Shown one piece after another: positions 46,553-55,390 of a DNA stretch of 64,000 nucleotides. Location of the stretch: the NCBI RefSeq assembly GCF_003628445.1, contig NZ_RBZO01000017.1, positions 22,649-86,648 on the forward strand. The letters run 5' to 3'. Made by a program: the position numbers and the translations under genes. The notes beneath the pieces are model-generated. The model saw only the letters and a list, made by a program, of their open reading frames with translations, was not told the DNA's origin and ran no database searches. This DNA comes from Oceanobacillus bengalensis. Lineage in GTDB: Bacteria; Bacillota; Bacilli; Bacillales; Amphibacillaceae. Within the stretch, counting starts at the first letter, position 1. Each line of letters begins with the position of its first letter.

Positions 46553-46945
46553 TTATTTGTTTATATAAGCGACAGCTGTAATTTCAATGTCTGTATCTAA
46601 TAAATCACTTCCTACCGTGATACGAGTAGGTTTTATTTCTATATTCTTAAAATATGCGGAATAGGCTTGATTGAATGCACTTACATTTTCCTCCGTTAAT
46701 ATGGATAAGTGGCAGGTCATGTGTACAAGGTTCTCTAGGGTAGCCCCAGCTTCATGTAGAATACTTTCAATATTACGAAGGCATGCTTTGGTTTGTTCAG
46801 CTAATGAATCCCCTGCAATTTCCCCATTAGGTAGTACCCCATCTTGACCAGAAATAAATAGAAATGGCCCAACCTTAACCCCCTGTGAATATGGGCCAGT
46901 TGGTTGTGGGGCATTCTCTGACATTATTTTCATTTTTTTAATCAT
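46553..46945 (-). CDS. RidA family enamine/imine deaminase
   Basis: RidA proteins hydrolyse reactive enamines and imines released by PLP enzymes. The 130-residue protein has the family core GPYSQGVKVG, LFISGQDG, NIESILHEAGA and KPTRITVGS with the conserved arginine. Placed in the same operon as the dehydratase, it would deal with the imine made by that enzyme. ATG at 46945 preferred for its 7-base spacing from GAAGGGAG; another ATG lies two codons upstream. Confidence 0.9.
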   Translation of the reverse strand: MIKKMKIMSENAPQPTGPYSQGVKVGPFLFISGQDGVLPNGEIAGDSLAEQTKACLRNIESILHEAGATLENLVHMTCHLSILTEENVSAFNQAYSAYFKNIEIKPTRITVGSDLLDTDIEITAVAYINK

Positions 46946-46967
46946 AGCCATGCTCCCTTCTCCTATT

Positions 46968-47627
46968 TTATGATTTATTGTTTCTTAGCAATTTTTCCTC
47001 CACGTATTCAATATGGTCCTCGATTTTTTTCTTAACCAAGCCTGCATCTCTTTTCAGTAACACATTATATAAATCCTTATGTTCCTTGTAAAAGGAATTG
47101 AAACTCGTATAGTAGCGATCAAGATGTGCAATGTAAACACGAATTTGTACACGAATCGATTCATAAATTTTTACAAGCCTCACATTTCCACATCTATTTA
47201 CGACTGTTTGATGAAATAGCATATCAAGGTCAAATAATTTATTCCAATCCCCAATTTCTGCTTCTTGTTTCATTTCTGTTAATATATCTGCCAATACATT
47301 AAAGTCCTTATCTTCCATGTGTGTAAGGGCCTTCACAAAAGCCCTAGATTCAATAATTAATCGTACTTCCGTTAATTCATCTAAATCTTCCTCTGTAAAT
47401 CTGCAAACAAATGTACCTTTCCTAGCCTTCGATAACACTAATTTTTCCTGCTCTAATATTTTTAGTGCTTCTCGAATTGTACTACGGCTGACGTCAAATC
47501 TCTCCGCTAAATCTGCCTCAATCAACCGGTCACCTAATTCTATTCTGCGATTATATATATCCTGTCTCAACTGTTCAGCAATTAATTCACCCAATGGTCT
47601 CCTGAGTAAAATACTGTCATCATTCAT
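46968..47627 (-). CDS. GntR family regulator, FCD type
   Basis: The 219-residue regulator has a winged helix (about 8-75, LAERFDVSRSTIREALKILE) and a FCD effector domain (about 85-215; D and H residues such as DLDMLFHQTVV that bind metal in the family). It heads the leftward catabolic operon. Perfect TTGTCGACAA palindromes lie 35 and, as TTGTCAACAA, 80 bases upstream, and again before the aminotransferase gene at 50596, pointing to one local regulon. It is not the MocR-type EnuR known for ectoine. A TTG just before the ATG could be used instead. Confidence 0.88.
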   Translation of the reverse strand: MNDDSILLRRPLGELIAEQLRQDIYNRRIELGDRLIEADLAERFDVSRSTIREALKILEQEKLVLSKARKGTFVCRFTEEDLDELTEVRLIIESRAFVKALTHMEDKDFNVLADILTEMKQEAEIGDWNKLFDLDMLFHQTVVNRCGNVRLVKIYESIRVQIRVYIAHLDRYYTSFNSFYKEHKDLYNVLLKRDAGLVKKKIEDHIEYVEEKLLRNNKS

Positions 47628-47661
47628 CAAGTTAAACTCCTTCGCTCTCCCTTTGTGTCGA

Positions 47662-47671
47662 TTGTCGACAA
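47662..47671. promoter_or_regulatory. GntR operator candidate 1
   Basis: TTGTCGACAA is a perfect palindrome in the divergent gntR / hydroxyacid dehydrogenase promoter region, 35 bases before the gntR ATG. Confidence 0.65.
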
Positions 47672-47706
47672 CTATATACCCTTTATTCTAAAATACAGTT
47701 TTTCTA

Positions 47707-47716
47707 TTGTCAACAA
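47707..47716. promoter_or_regulatory. GntR operator candidate 2
   Basis: TTGTCAACAA, flanked as ATTGTCAACAAT, has the same half-sites TTGT and ACAA as sites 1 and 3. It is 45 bp from site 1 and about 103 bases before the rightward gene. Confidence 0.6.
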
Positions 47717-47818
47717 TTATTTGAATAATTACAAATTTTGATTATTAGCTTGACTTCTCATCGGTTAGCCGTTATTTTGAACGTAAGTAAATTGATTTAG
47801 CCAAAGGGGAGCCTCACG

Positions 47819-48808
47819 ATGAAAATTTTAGCTTACGAGCGGATCGAGAAACCTGTTTTAGATGCATTAAAAGCAAAACATGATGTTCGTTTTTTCAAAA
47901 ATATTGATACAAGTACAGACCCTGACTTTTTAAATTGGCTTTCAAAAGCTGAAGGGATTATTGGTTTAGATTTAACCGTAAATAGTGAATTACTTGATAA
48001 AGCACCGAACTTAAGAATTGTAAGTAATGTTTCTGTTGGCTATAATAACCTTGATATTGCTGCATTATCTAAAAGGAATATCTTAGCAACGAATACACCT
48101 GGAATACTAACAGACACGGTTGCAGATATGGCATTTGGATTAATTTTATCAACGGCCAGAAGGATTCCAGAACTAGACCATTATGTCAAAGCTGGCAGTT
48201 GGACAGAATCATTAACAGAAGAATATTACGGTACCGATGTTCATCATAAAAAGTTAGGAATCATCGGCATGGGCCGCATTGGCAACGCTATCGCAAAACG
48301 TGCCCATCATGGTTTTGACATGGATATCTTATATCATAGCAGGACCCGTAAAACCGATGCCGAAGAAGCGTTCAATGCCACATATTGTAGCTTAAATGAA
48401 TTATTAGCCAAAGCTGATTTTGTATGTCTCATTACACCATTAACGAAAGAGACTACAGAAATGATTGGGTTAAAGGAATTTCAGCAGATGAAAAAATCGG
48501 CAATTTTTATTAATGCCTCTCGTGGGAAAACCATTGTTGAAAAAGATTTGATTGAAGCATTACAAAGCGGTGAAATTTTAGCAGCTGGGCTAGATGTTTT
48601 TGAACAAGAACCTGTCGAACCGAATAATAAATTACTGCAAATGCCAAACGTTGTAACATTACCACATATTGGATCGTCAACAAGGGAAACCGAATTAAAA
48701 ATGTCTGAGCTCGCGGCTGTGAATTTAGAGGAAGGACTAAACGGGAGAAAGCCACCAAATCTAATTAATTCCGTAGTTTGGGATGCTATAAATCAGAACG
48801 GATATTGA
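47819..48808 (+). CDS. D-2-hydroxyacid dehydrogenase, glyoxylate/hydroxypyruvate reductase type
   Basis: The 329-residue NAD(P)-dependent enzyme has the Rossmann loop GMGRIGNAIAKR and the catalytic trio: Arg in NASRGK, Glu in VFEQEP and His in LPHIGSS. It reduces a 2-oxo acid (glyoxylate, hydroxypyruvate or similar) or the reverse. It is divergent from gntR across two operator candidates, so it is probably in the same regulon. AGGGGAG lies 7 bases before the ATG. Confidence 0.88.
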   Translation: MKILAYERIEKPVLDALKAKHDVRFFKNIDTSTDPDFLNWLSKAEGIIGLDLTVNSELLDKAPNLRIVSNVSVGYNNLDIAALSKRNILATNTPGILTDTVADMAFGLILSTARRIPELDHYVKAGSWTESLTEEYYGTDVHHKKLGIIGMGRIGNAIAKRAHHGFDMDILYHSRTRKTDAEEAFNATYCSLNELLAKADFVCLITPLTKETTEMIGLKEFQQMKKSAIFINASRGKTIVEKDLIEALQSGEILAAGLDVFEQEPVEPNNKLLQMPNVVTLPHIGSSTRETELKMSELAAVNLEEGLNGRKPPNLINSVVWDAINQNGY

Positions 48809-48821
48809 CGGGAATTGCGTT

Positions 48822-48850
48822 AAAGGACCAGGTCTAGGATCTGGTCCTTT
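48822..48850. terminator. Hairpin after the hydroxyacid dehydrogenase
   Basis: The stem AAAGGACCAG with CTGGTCCTTT (9-nt loop, with further inner pairing) lies between convergent genes. The T-run is short. Confidence 0.7.
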
Positions 48851-48978
48851 AGTATTGAAACATTTTAATTTATGGCTGTTTTTTAAATTTGGACTGCTTT
48901 TACTTTACACACAGAAATGTTGTTTTTGTCAGAAAAGGTACAAACTGTGAAGTAACGTAACAAAAGACCACCCAAACT

Positions 48979-50166
48979 CTATGCCAGTCGAATATTTGGT
49001 TTTAGAAGTAATTCGCGCGGGAAATCTGCTAATACTTCACAGCCATTTTCGGTTACACGAAGGGATTCACTAATCTCAATTCCCATATTATCTAACCAAA
49101 TACCAGGAATCATATGAAAAGTCATGTTTGGCTCTAAAATCGTTTTGTCACCTGCTCGCAAACTAGCTGTGTGCTCTCCCCAATCTGGCGGGTAATTAAG
49201 CCCCATCGAATACCCAAGTCTCGAATCTTTGATGATACCATGCTTCTCAATTACCTTTTTCCAGACTAATTCTACTTCCTCACATGTCATACCTGGACGA
49301 ATCGCATCAAGTGTTGTATTTATTCCTTCTACCACCACGTCGGCAATATATTGTGATTGCTCATCAGGGATGCCAAGGATTATTGTCCTTGCAAGCGGAG
49401 AATGATAGCGTTTATAGCATCCAGCAAGCTCAATAATAACTGGATCTCCTTCCTTAAACGTCTCATCTGTCCATGTTAAATGACAAGCAGATGTCTTATC
49501 CCCAGTTGGTAATAGTGGCACAATAGCTGGGTAATCTCCGCCATAATCCTCCGTTCCCTGAATTTGCGCATGGGAGATAGCCGCTACAGCATCTGATTGC
49601 TTAACACCAACATTAATGGAATCAAACGCCGCTTGCATCGCACCCTCTGCAATTTTTGAAGCAATTTTAATGCATTCAATTTCCTTTTCAGATTTAATTA
49701 TCCGAACCCAGTTTACTAGATTTGTTCCATCTTTAAAACTTGCATTGGGTAAATTCTCATGTAATTTTAATAAGTTTTTTGCTGTGAAGTAATAGGCATC
49801 AAATTCAGCAGCTATATTATGTTTATCACGATGTTTTGATTTTATAAAATCACTTACAAAATCCATTGGGTGTTTTATTGTCGATTGTACATAATCGTCT
49901 GCATATGGATAAATGTGCTCGTTATCCAACCAAGAAGTATGCCTTGCAGCACTTGCATCCTGCCCCCTACCTATCCAATATGGCTGATCTTCATCTATGA
50001 ATATTACAAGCAACTGGTGCACGTAAAATGACCAAGCATTATAGCCGCTTAAATAGTTCATGTTCGCAGGATCTGTTACCAATAATACGTCAATTCCGCT
50101 AGCCGCCATACGGTGTTTTGTCTTAATTAATCTCTCTCCAAACTCCGTATTTGAAAAAAACACCAT
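48979..50166 (-). CDS. doeA: Ectoine hydrolase
   Basis: DoeA (EutD) opens the ectoine ring to N-acetyl-diaminobutyrate. The 395-residue M24-fold protein has the family hallmarks GYNAWSFYVHQ, YADDYVQSTIKHPM, NLVNWVRIIKSE, YGGDYPAIVPLLPTGDKTS, ELAGCYKRYHSPLAR and NYPPDWGEHTASLR. These match ectoine hydrolase rather than prolidases. The ATG at 50166 follows GGAGGGG; the longer frame upstream has no ribosome binding site. It is convergent with the hydroxyacid dehydrogenase and divergent from the aminotransferase gene. Confidence 0.9.
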   Translation of the reverse strand: MVFFSNTEFGERLIKTKHRMAASGIDVLLVTDPANMNYLSGYNAWSFYVHQLLVIFIDEDQPYWIGRGQDASAARHTSWLDNEHIYPYADDYVQSTIKHPMDFVSDFIKSKHRDKHNIAAEFDAYYFTAKNLLKLHENLPNASFKDGTNLVNWVRIIKSEKEIECIKIASKIAEGAMQAAFDSINVGVKQSDAVAAISHAQIQGTEDYGGDYPAIVPLLPTGDKTSACHLTWTDETFKEGDPVIIELAGCYKRYHSPLARTIILGIPDEQSQYIADVVVEGINTTLDAIRPGMTCEEVELVWKKVIEKHGIIKDSRLGYSMGLNYPPDWGEHTASLRAGDKTILEPNMTFHMIPGIWLDNMGIEISESLRVTENGCEVLADFPRELLLKPNIRLA

Positions 50167-50595
50167 AACTAACCCCTCCAATAGATAATTTAATATGGAA
50201 AAAGGAGATGAAATAAAAACGCTTACATGGTGTATTATATGCGAAGAAATGCAGTTTCGATTGGATACCATTGGGAAAATCTAAAATTAGGCAACACTTG
50301 AATTGAATTAGATTCTGTTCGGAATTCACTGTAGCATGTAGATTAAGATGTAGGTGATTTTATAAGGAATGTAGAAGTTAAGAATAATTTTAGTTTATTT
50401 ATACAAATTGTCAATATAATTTTTGAAATATTTTTTATTGTCGAAGCTCAATCGCGATACGGGTTTAATTAAAATTATATTATCTGTTTATTTTTAAAAT
50501 ATTGACTTATTAATAAGTTTATGTTTAATTATAAGTAGAGTCCATTGTCGACAAACGACAATCGGCATATATAGAAAAGGAAGGGAGTTTTTTTA
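50167..50595. other. Divergent doeA / doeD control region
   Basis: About 430 AT-rich bases. Operator candidate 3 (50545-50554) lies close to the rightward gene; half-sites ATTGTCAATA (50404) and TTGTCGAAG (50438) occur further left. No gene or RNA is supported. No clear promoter for doeA could be fixed. Confidence 0.5.
50545..50554. promoter_or_regulatory. GntR operator candidate 3
   Basis: TTGTCGACAA is identical to site 1 and is followed by ACGACAAT, an additional half-site. It lies 41 bases before the TTG start of the aminotransferase gene. Confidence 0.65.
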
Positions 50596-51954
50596 TTGGA
50601 TAAAAAAACGGAAAAACAAACACTTCTCCATAAAGATGAAAAGTATCTTTGGCACGCAATGAAAAAGTATAACCCTGATGGTACAATCATTGCAAAAAGT
50701 GCTGACGGCGTCTGGATCACAGATATTGAAGAAAATAAATACTTGGATGGGCAATCTGGTTTGTGGTGTGTAAATGTCGGATATGGAAGAGATGCATTAG
50801 CAGAAGCTGCTTCCAAGCAACTAAAGGAGATGCCCTTTTACCCATTAACCCAAAGCCATATTCCAGGTATTAGACTTAGTGAAAAATTGAATGAATGGCT
50901 TGGAGACGATTATGTTATTTTCTATTCCAATAGTGGGTCAGAAGCGAATGAAACAGCTTTTAAAATAGCACGCCAATATTACCAGCAAACAGGCCAGCCA
51001 AATCGTTATAAATTCATCTCTAGGTACCGTTCCTATCATGGGAGCTCCTTTGCAACACTAGCAGCAGGAGGACAGAATCAACGTGCATACAAGTATGAAC
51101 CATTAGCACCAGGTTTTGTTCATGTAGGTCCACCTGACTGTTACCGAAGTGCCTATCCAAGTGATAATGGACAGTGCTGCATGCAGGCTGCAGAGGAATT
51201 TGATAAAACCATTACGTGGGAAATCAGTGAGACAGTTGCTGGTGTAATTATGGAGCCAATTATAACAGGCGGAGGTATCCTCGTTCCCCACGACAATTAC
51301 ATGAAACGTGTACGAGAAATCTGTGATAAGCATGGTGTACTATTAATCTCTGATGAGGTGATTAATGGATTTGGTAGAACCGGGAAACCATTCGGATTCA
51401 TGCATTATGACGTAAAACCAGACATCATAACAATGGCAAAAGGATTAACAAGTGGCTATATGCCTCTTGCAGCAACTGCTGTAAAACGGGAAATATATGA
51501 GGCCTTTACTTCTACTGATACCTACGATCATTTTCGCCATGTAAACACATTTGGAGGAAGTCCTGCTGCTTGTGCTGTGGCAATTAGGAATTTAGAAATT
51601 ATGGAAGAAGAAGAATTAGTGAAGAATTCGGAGGAACTTGGTAAATGGCTATTTGATGAGCTTCAAGCATTAAGAGAAAACCCACATGTTGGCGATATAC
51701 GTGGTGGGAAAGGACTACTTGCTGGCATTGAATTGGTTAAAGACAAACATACGAAAGAACCCGCTGAAGAATTGGCAGGGAGTGTTGTGAAATATTGTTT
51801 AGAAAAAGGTGTCATCGTCGGTAAAACGAGTGATACGGTAGCAGGCTATAACAACATCATCACCATGTCACCACCACTATCCATCACAAAAGAAGAACTC
51901 CAAATCCTAATCACCACTTTAAAACGGTGCCTGTCACTCCCCGAATTTTGCTGA
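50596..51954 (+). CDS. doeD: Class III aminotransferase, DoeD-like
   Basis: The 452-residue PLP transaminase has SNSGSEANETAFKIARQYY, ISDEVINGFGRTGK and the cofactor lysine in TMAKGLTSGYMPL. In this setting it is the candidate diaminobutyrate transaminase that makes aspartate semialdehyde; beta-alanine or other omega-transaminases look alike, so the substrate is inferred. Start is TTG at 50596 after AAGGGAG. Its last residues (RCLSLPEFC) are encoded by a copy of the GTGCCTGTCACT repeat. Confidence 0.85.
   Translation: MDKKTEKQTLLHKDEKYLWHAMKKYNPDGTIIAKSADGVWITDIEENKYLDGQSGLWCVNVGYGRDALAEAASKQLKEMPFYPLTQSHIPGIRLSEKLNEWLGDDYVIFYSNSGSEANETAFKIARQYYQQTGQPNRYKFISRYRSYHGSSFATLAAGGQNQRAYKYEPLAPGFVHVGPPDCYRSAYPSDNGQCCMQAAEEFDKTITWEISETVAGVIMEPIITGGGILVPHDNYMKRVREICDKHGVLLISDEVINGFGRTGKPFGFMHYDVKPDIITMAKGLTSGYMPLAATAVKREIYEAFTSTDTYDHFRHVNTFGGSPAACAVAIRNLEIMEEEELVKNSEELGKWLFDELQALRENPHVGDIRGGKGLLAGIELVKDKHTKEPAEELAGSVVKYCLEKGVIVGKTSDTVAGYNNIITMSPPLSITKEELQILITTLKRCLSLPEFC
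51926..51938. repeat. GTGCCTGTCACT repeat, copy inside the doeD 3' end
   Basis: GGTGCCTGTCACT is identical to the start of the copies at 34708 and 60770. Here it lies within the coding sequence and supplies its final residues and stop region. Confidence 0.7.
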
Positions 51955-51990
51955 AATTTGTCAATCGAAAGACAGTTCTAGCATCAATTG

Positions 51991-52026
51991 AAAAAGGCAA
52001 TGAATCTTTGAACTTGATTCATTGCC
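51991..52026 (-). terminator. Terminator between convergent doeD and doeC-like genes
   Basis: A perfect 11-bp stem (GGCAATGAATC with GATTCATTGCC, 9-nt loop) is followed on the minus strand by CTTTTTC. Confidence 0.85.
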
Positions 52027-52056
52027 CCATTTAAATCCAACCCTACTCTTTCCTCA

Positions 52057-53475
52057 TTACAATCCCATTGATACATATTTGACTTCTAGAAATTCCTCAA
52101 TTCCGTAATGTCCACCTTCTCGACCAAGGCCACTTTGTTTAAAGCCACCGAACGGAACTTGAGCGGCTGATGGTAAACCATCATTTAGTCCTACAATCCC
52201 ATACTCTAGACCTTCCACAATACGAACCGCTTCCGATATATTCTCGGTAAATACGTAAGCTGCTAGGCCATATGGTGAATTATTAGCCCTGCTAATCACC
52301 TCTACTTCATCTGTAAAGGTCGTAATTGGTGCAACTGGCCCAAATGTTTCTTCATTCATACAAAGCATATCATCTGTAACATTAGATAAGACAGTCGGTT
52401 CATAGAATAGCCCTTCTATTCGTTTACCTCCAGACTCAATTGTTGCTCCCTTTTCAAGCGCATCATGAACATGCTTACTAACTTTTGCAATCGCATCCTG
52501 ATCAATTAGTGGTCCAATAATAACCCCATCTTCCAGTCCATTTCCAACAAGTAAATCTTTTACTTTCTCAGTAAAGGCTTTCGTAAACGCTTCTGTTAAT
52601 CCTTCATGTACATAAATTCGGTTCGAGCATACACATGTCTGTCCTGCATTACGGAACTTAGCTGCAATTACGCCGTCCACAGCTTTGTCCAAATCAGCAT
52701 TCTTTGTAATAATGACTGGTGCATGCCCACCTAATTCAAGAGAAACTTTTTTAACCGTTTCAGCTGAACCACGCATTAACAATTTCCCAACTTCTGTTGA
52801 ACCTGTGAATGTGAGTTTTCTCACTCGTTCGTCCTTGAGCCATGCTTCTCCTATTGCTTTTGCATCACCGGTAATCACGTTAATTACACCTTTAGGAAAT
52901 CCCGCTTTTTCCGCGAGTTCAGCTAACTTCAATGCTGTAATTGGAGTTTGTTCAGCAGGCTTTATTACTGCCGTACATCCTGCTGCTAAAGCAGGAGCGA
53001 TTTTTCTTGTTATCATTGCTGCTGGGAAATTCCATGGTGTTATTGCGGCAATTACACCAACTGGTTGTTTATGCACAAACAAGCGCTTATTACGCTGTAC
53101 AGCAGGGATTGTTTCACCATAAATTCGTTTACCTTCCTCTGCATACCAATCGATAAAACTATTCGCATATTGCACTTCACCAAGCGCTTCCTTTAGAGGC
53201 TTTCCTTGTTCCAATGTCATGCTTCTAGCAATATCCATCTCATTTTCTTTAATTAGATTAAACCACTTGCGTAGATAATCACTACGTTCATAAGCAGATA
53301 ATGCAGACCATTCAGTAAAGGCTTCATTTGCTGCATCTACCGCAAGACTCGCCTCTTCCTTTCCTCCAAGTGGAACCGTTGCAATCATTTCATTTGTTGC
53401 CGGATTATTTACTTCAATCGTAGCTAGTCCTTCTCCAATCCACTCACCATTACAATACATTGAATATCTTTTCAT
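52057..53475 (-). CDS. doeC: NAD(P)-dependent semialdehyde dehydrogenase, DoeC-like
   Basis: The 472-residue aldehyde dehydrogenase is of the GabD (succinate semialdehyde) class: ITPWNFPAAMITRK, FTGSTEVGK, LELGGHAPVI (catalytic Glu) and GQTCVCSNR (catalytic Cys). Beside a diaminobutyrate-type aminotransferase it is the candidate for oxidising aspartate semialdehyde to aspartate (DoeC). A GABA-pathway role (GabD) is the alternative. GAGGTG precedes the ATG. Confidence 0.8.
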   Translation of the reverse strand: MKRYSMYCNGEWIGEGLATIEVNNPATNEMIATVPLGGKEEASLAVDAANEAFTEWSALSAYERSDYLRKWFNLIKENEMDIARSMTLEQGKPLKEALGEVQYANSFIDWYAEEGKRIYGETIPAVQRNKRLFVHKQPVGVIAAITPWNFPAAMITRKIAPALAAGCTAVIKPAEQTPITALKLAELAEKAGFPKGVINVITGDAKAIGEAWLKDERVRKLTFTGSTEVGKLLMRGSAETVKKVSLELGGHAPVIITKNADLDKAVDGVIAAKFRNAGQTCVCSNRIYVHEGLTEAFTKAFTEKVKDLLVGNGLEDGVIIGPLIDQDAIAKVSKHVHDALEKGATIESGGKRIEGLFYEPTVLSNVTDDMLCMNEETFGPVAPITTFTDEVEVISRANNSPYGLAAYVFTENISEAVRIVEGLEYGIVGLNDGLPSAAQVPFGGFKQSGLGREGGHYGIEEFLEVKYVSMGL

Positions 53476-53583
53476 TATGTCACCTCACGTATATTTTTCC
53501 CTAAAAAAACCACTATAAAACTATTATTCTACTATCATTTATATTATTACAACAAAAAGAAGGAGATAAATTCTTCTCCCTCT

Positions 53584-54786
53584 TTATTTTGACAATACTT
53601 TTGTAATTTTTTCAAGTGCCCAGTCTAAATCATCTTGCTCGATAATGAGTGGTGGAGCAAAGCGAATCACATTTTCATGTGTCTCTTTACATAAAAGGCC
53701 CTCTTGTTTTAACGCTTCACAGTAAGGACGTGCTGATCCACTTAATTCAACACCGACAAATAAACCTCTTCCACGAACTTCCTTAATCATCGGATTATTT
53801 ATTTCCTTTAGTTTCGTTTGAAAATATTCACCAAGCTTAAATGAACGTTCCACTAATTTTTCTTCCTCAATCACCTCTAGAGCAGCAACCGATACCGCAC
53901 AAGCTAATGGATTCCCACCAAAAGTAGAGCCATGGGAACCTGGATTGAATACGCCAAGTATATCCTTGTTTGCAACAACACAGGATATTGGCATGACACC
54001 ACCACCAAGTGCTTTACCCAAAATATACATATCAGGCTCAACACTTTCCCAATCACAAGCAAATAGTTTACCAGAACGAGCAAGCCCAGATTGTATCTCA
54101 TCTGCAATATATAGCACATTTTCTTGTTTACATAGATCATATGCTTCTTTTAAGAATCCTTCAGGAGGAATGACAATGCCGGCTTCTCCTTGGATTGGTT
54201 CAAACAAGAATGCAGCAGTGTTCGGTGTGATTGCTGCTTTTAAAGCTTCTAAATCACCATATGGAATTAATTTTATGCCTGGAAGCATTGGTCCGAAGCC
54301 TCTCTTATACTCTTCTTCAGAAGAAAGTGATACAGCGGACATTGTTCTTCCATGGAAATTCCCAATACAAGCAATAATTTCTGCCTTGTCAGCTTCTACA
54401 CCTTTTACATCATACGCCCAGCGTCTAGCTGCTTTTATTGCAGTTTCTACCGCCTCGGCCCCTGTATTCATTGGGAGTGTCATTTCTTTGTTTGTTAGTT
54501 TACATATCTTTTCATACCATGGTCCTAATTGATCGTTGTGGAAAGCACGTGATGTTAATGTAACCTTATCTGCTTGCTCTTTTAATGCTTCAATAATTTT
54601 TGGATGTCTATGCCCTTGATTCACTGCCGAATAAGCACTTAACATATCCATATATTTATTTCCTTCTGGATCTTTCACCCAAATACCTTCCGCTTCTGCG
54701 ATTACAACCGGAAGTGGGTGATAATTATTTGCACCATATTTTGATGTTTGTTCAATAATTTCATTTGACTCTAAGACATTGACCAT
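53584..54786 (-). CDS. rocD: Ornithine aminotransferase
   Basis: RocD converts ornithine and 2-oxoglutarate to glutamate semialdehyde and glutamate. The 400-residue class III transaminase has [47 protein letters not shown] and the cofactor lysine in ILGKALGGG. Its product enters pruA. It has no adjacent roc genes; the sigma-54 activator at 39458 could in principle reach it, but no -24/-12 site was found. GGAGGG precedes the ATG. Confidence 0.92.
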   Translation of the reverse strand: MVNVLESNEIIEQTSKYGANNYHPLPVVIAEAEGIWVKDPEGNKYMDMLSAYSAVNQGHRHPKIIEALKEQADKVTLTSRAFHNDQLGPWYEKICKLTNKEMTLPMNTGAEAVETAIKAARRWAYDVKGVEADKAEIIACIGNFHGRTMSAVSLSSEEEYKRGFGPMLPGIKLIPYGDLEALKAAITPNTAAFLFEPIQGEAGIVIPPEGFLKEAYDLCKQENVLYIADEIQSGLARSGKLFACDWESVEPDMYILGKALGGGVMPISCVVANKDILGVFNPGSHGSTFGGNPLACAVSVAALEVIEEEKLVERSFKLGEYFQTKLKEINNPMIKEVRGRGLFVGVELSGSARPYCEALKQEGLLCKETHENVIRFAPPLIIEQDDLDWALEKITKVLSK

Positions 54787-54823
54787 AAAAAAATTCCCTC
54801 CTATACGATAAGCTTGCTACCAG

Positions 54824-55213
54824 CTACAGAAATCGCTTTCTTATTTCTGGGGTCGGAATCATACAGTTTTCTTTTTTTCCAAACCATTTATAACGATTAG
54901 AAGCGATTATAGTATATAAATAATCTCTAATTGGTCGAGGTACGATGAGAAACAAGGATAATAGTTTCCACATTCCGCTCAAATGAGCACATACGCGGAG
55001 GGCTGCTGTTGATTTATCATAATATTTACCATTTGTTAGTAAAACGAAACTATCCATTTCCTTGGATACACCGAAACGCTCTAATAATTCTTTGCCGATT
55101 TCACTTTGTAATGAGGCAAACGTAAAGGAAGCTCCTTTGTCTCTATTTATTATAAATCTAACACTAGAGTCACAGAGATTGCATTCCCCATCAAACAAGA
55201 TAATGTTATCCAT
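54824..55213 (-). CDS. yuxK: DCC family thiol-disulfide oxidoreductase
   Basis: The 129-residue protein starts IILFDGECNLCDSSVRFI, the DxxCxxC signature that names the DCC (DUF393, YuxK) family. A thioredoxin-like redox function is predicted but no substrate is known. It lies 37 bases upstream of rocD and may be co-transcribed with it. AAGGGGTG precedes the ATG. Confidence 0.85.
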   Translation of the reverse strand: MDNIILFDGECNLCDSSVRFIINRDKGASFTFASLQSEIGKELLERFGVSKEMDSFVLLTNGKYYDKSTAALRVCAHLSGMWKLLSLFLIVPRPIRDYLYTIIASNRYKWFGKKENCMIPTPEIRKRFL

Positions 55214-55337
55214 AAAAACACCCCTTACAATAAAGCATCGAAATGTAGAAATATCTATCTTTCGAGAGGTATAAGTTAACTATAACCAATTCATTCCTCT
55301 AATTCAATATTATATTCAGATTCTTTCCAAAAATAAA

Positions 55338-55385
55338 CCTGTCACTCAATCTGGTTTCTCAAAGATCCAGACAGTAACAGGCACT
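55338..55385. repeat. GTGCCTGTCACT-type repeat in inverted arrangement
   Basis: CCTGTCACT and, 26 bases on, AGTAACAGGCACT face each other and form a hairpin with TCTGG / CCAGA inside. It is the two-ended form of the repeat, just past the LysM hydrolase stop. Confidence 0.6.
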
Positions 55386-55390
55386 AAATG

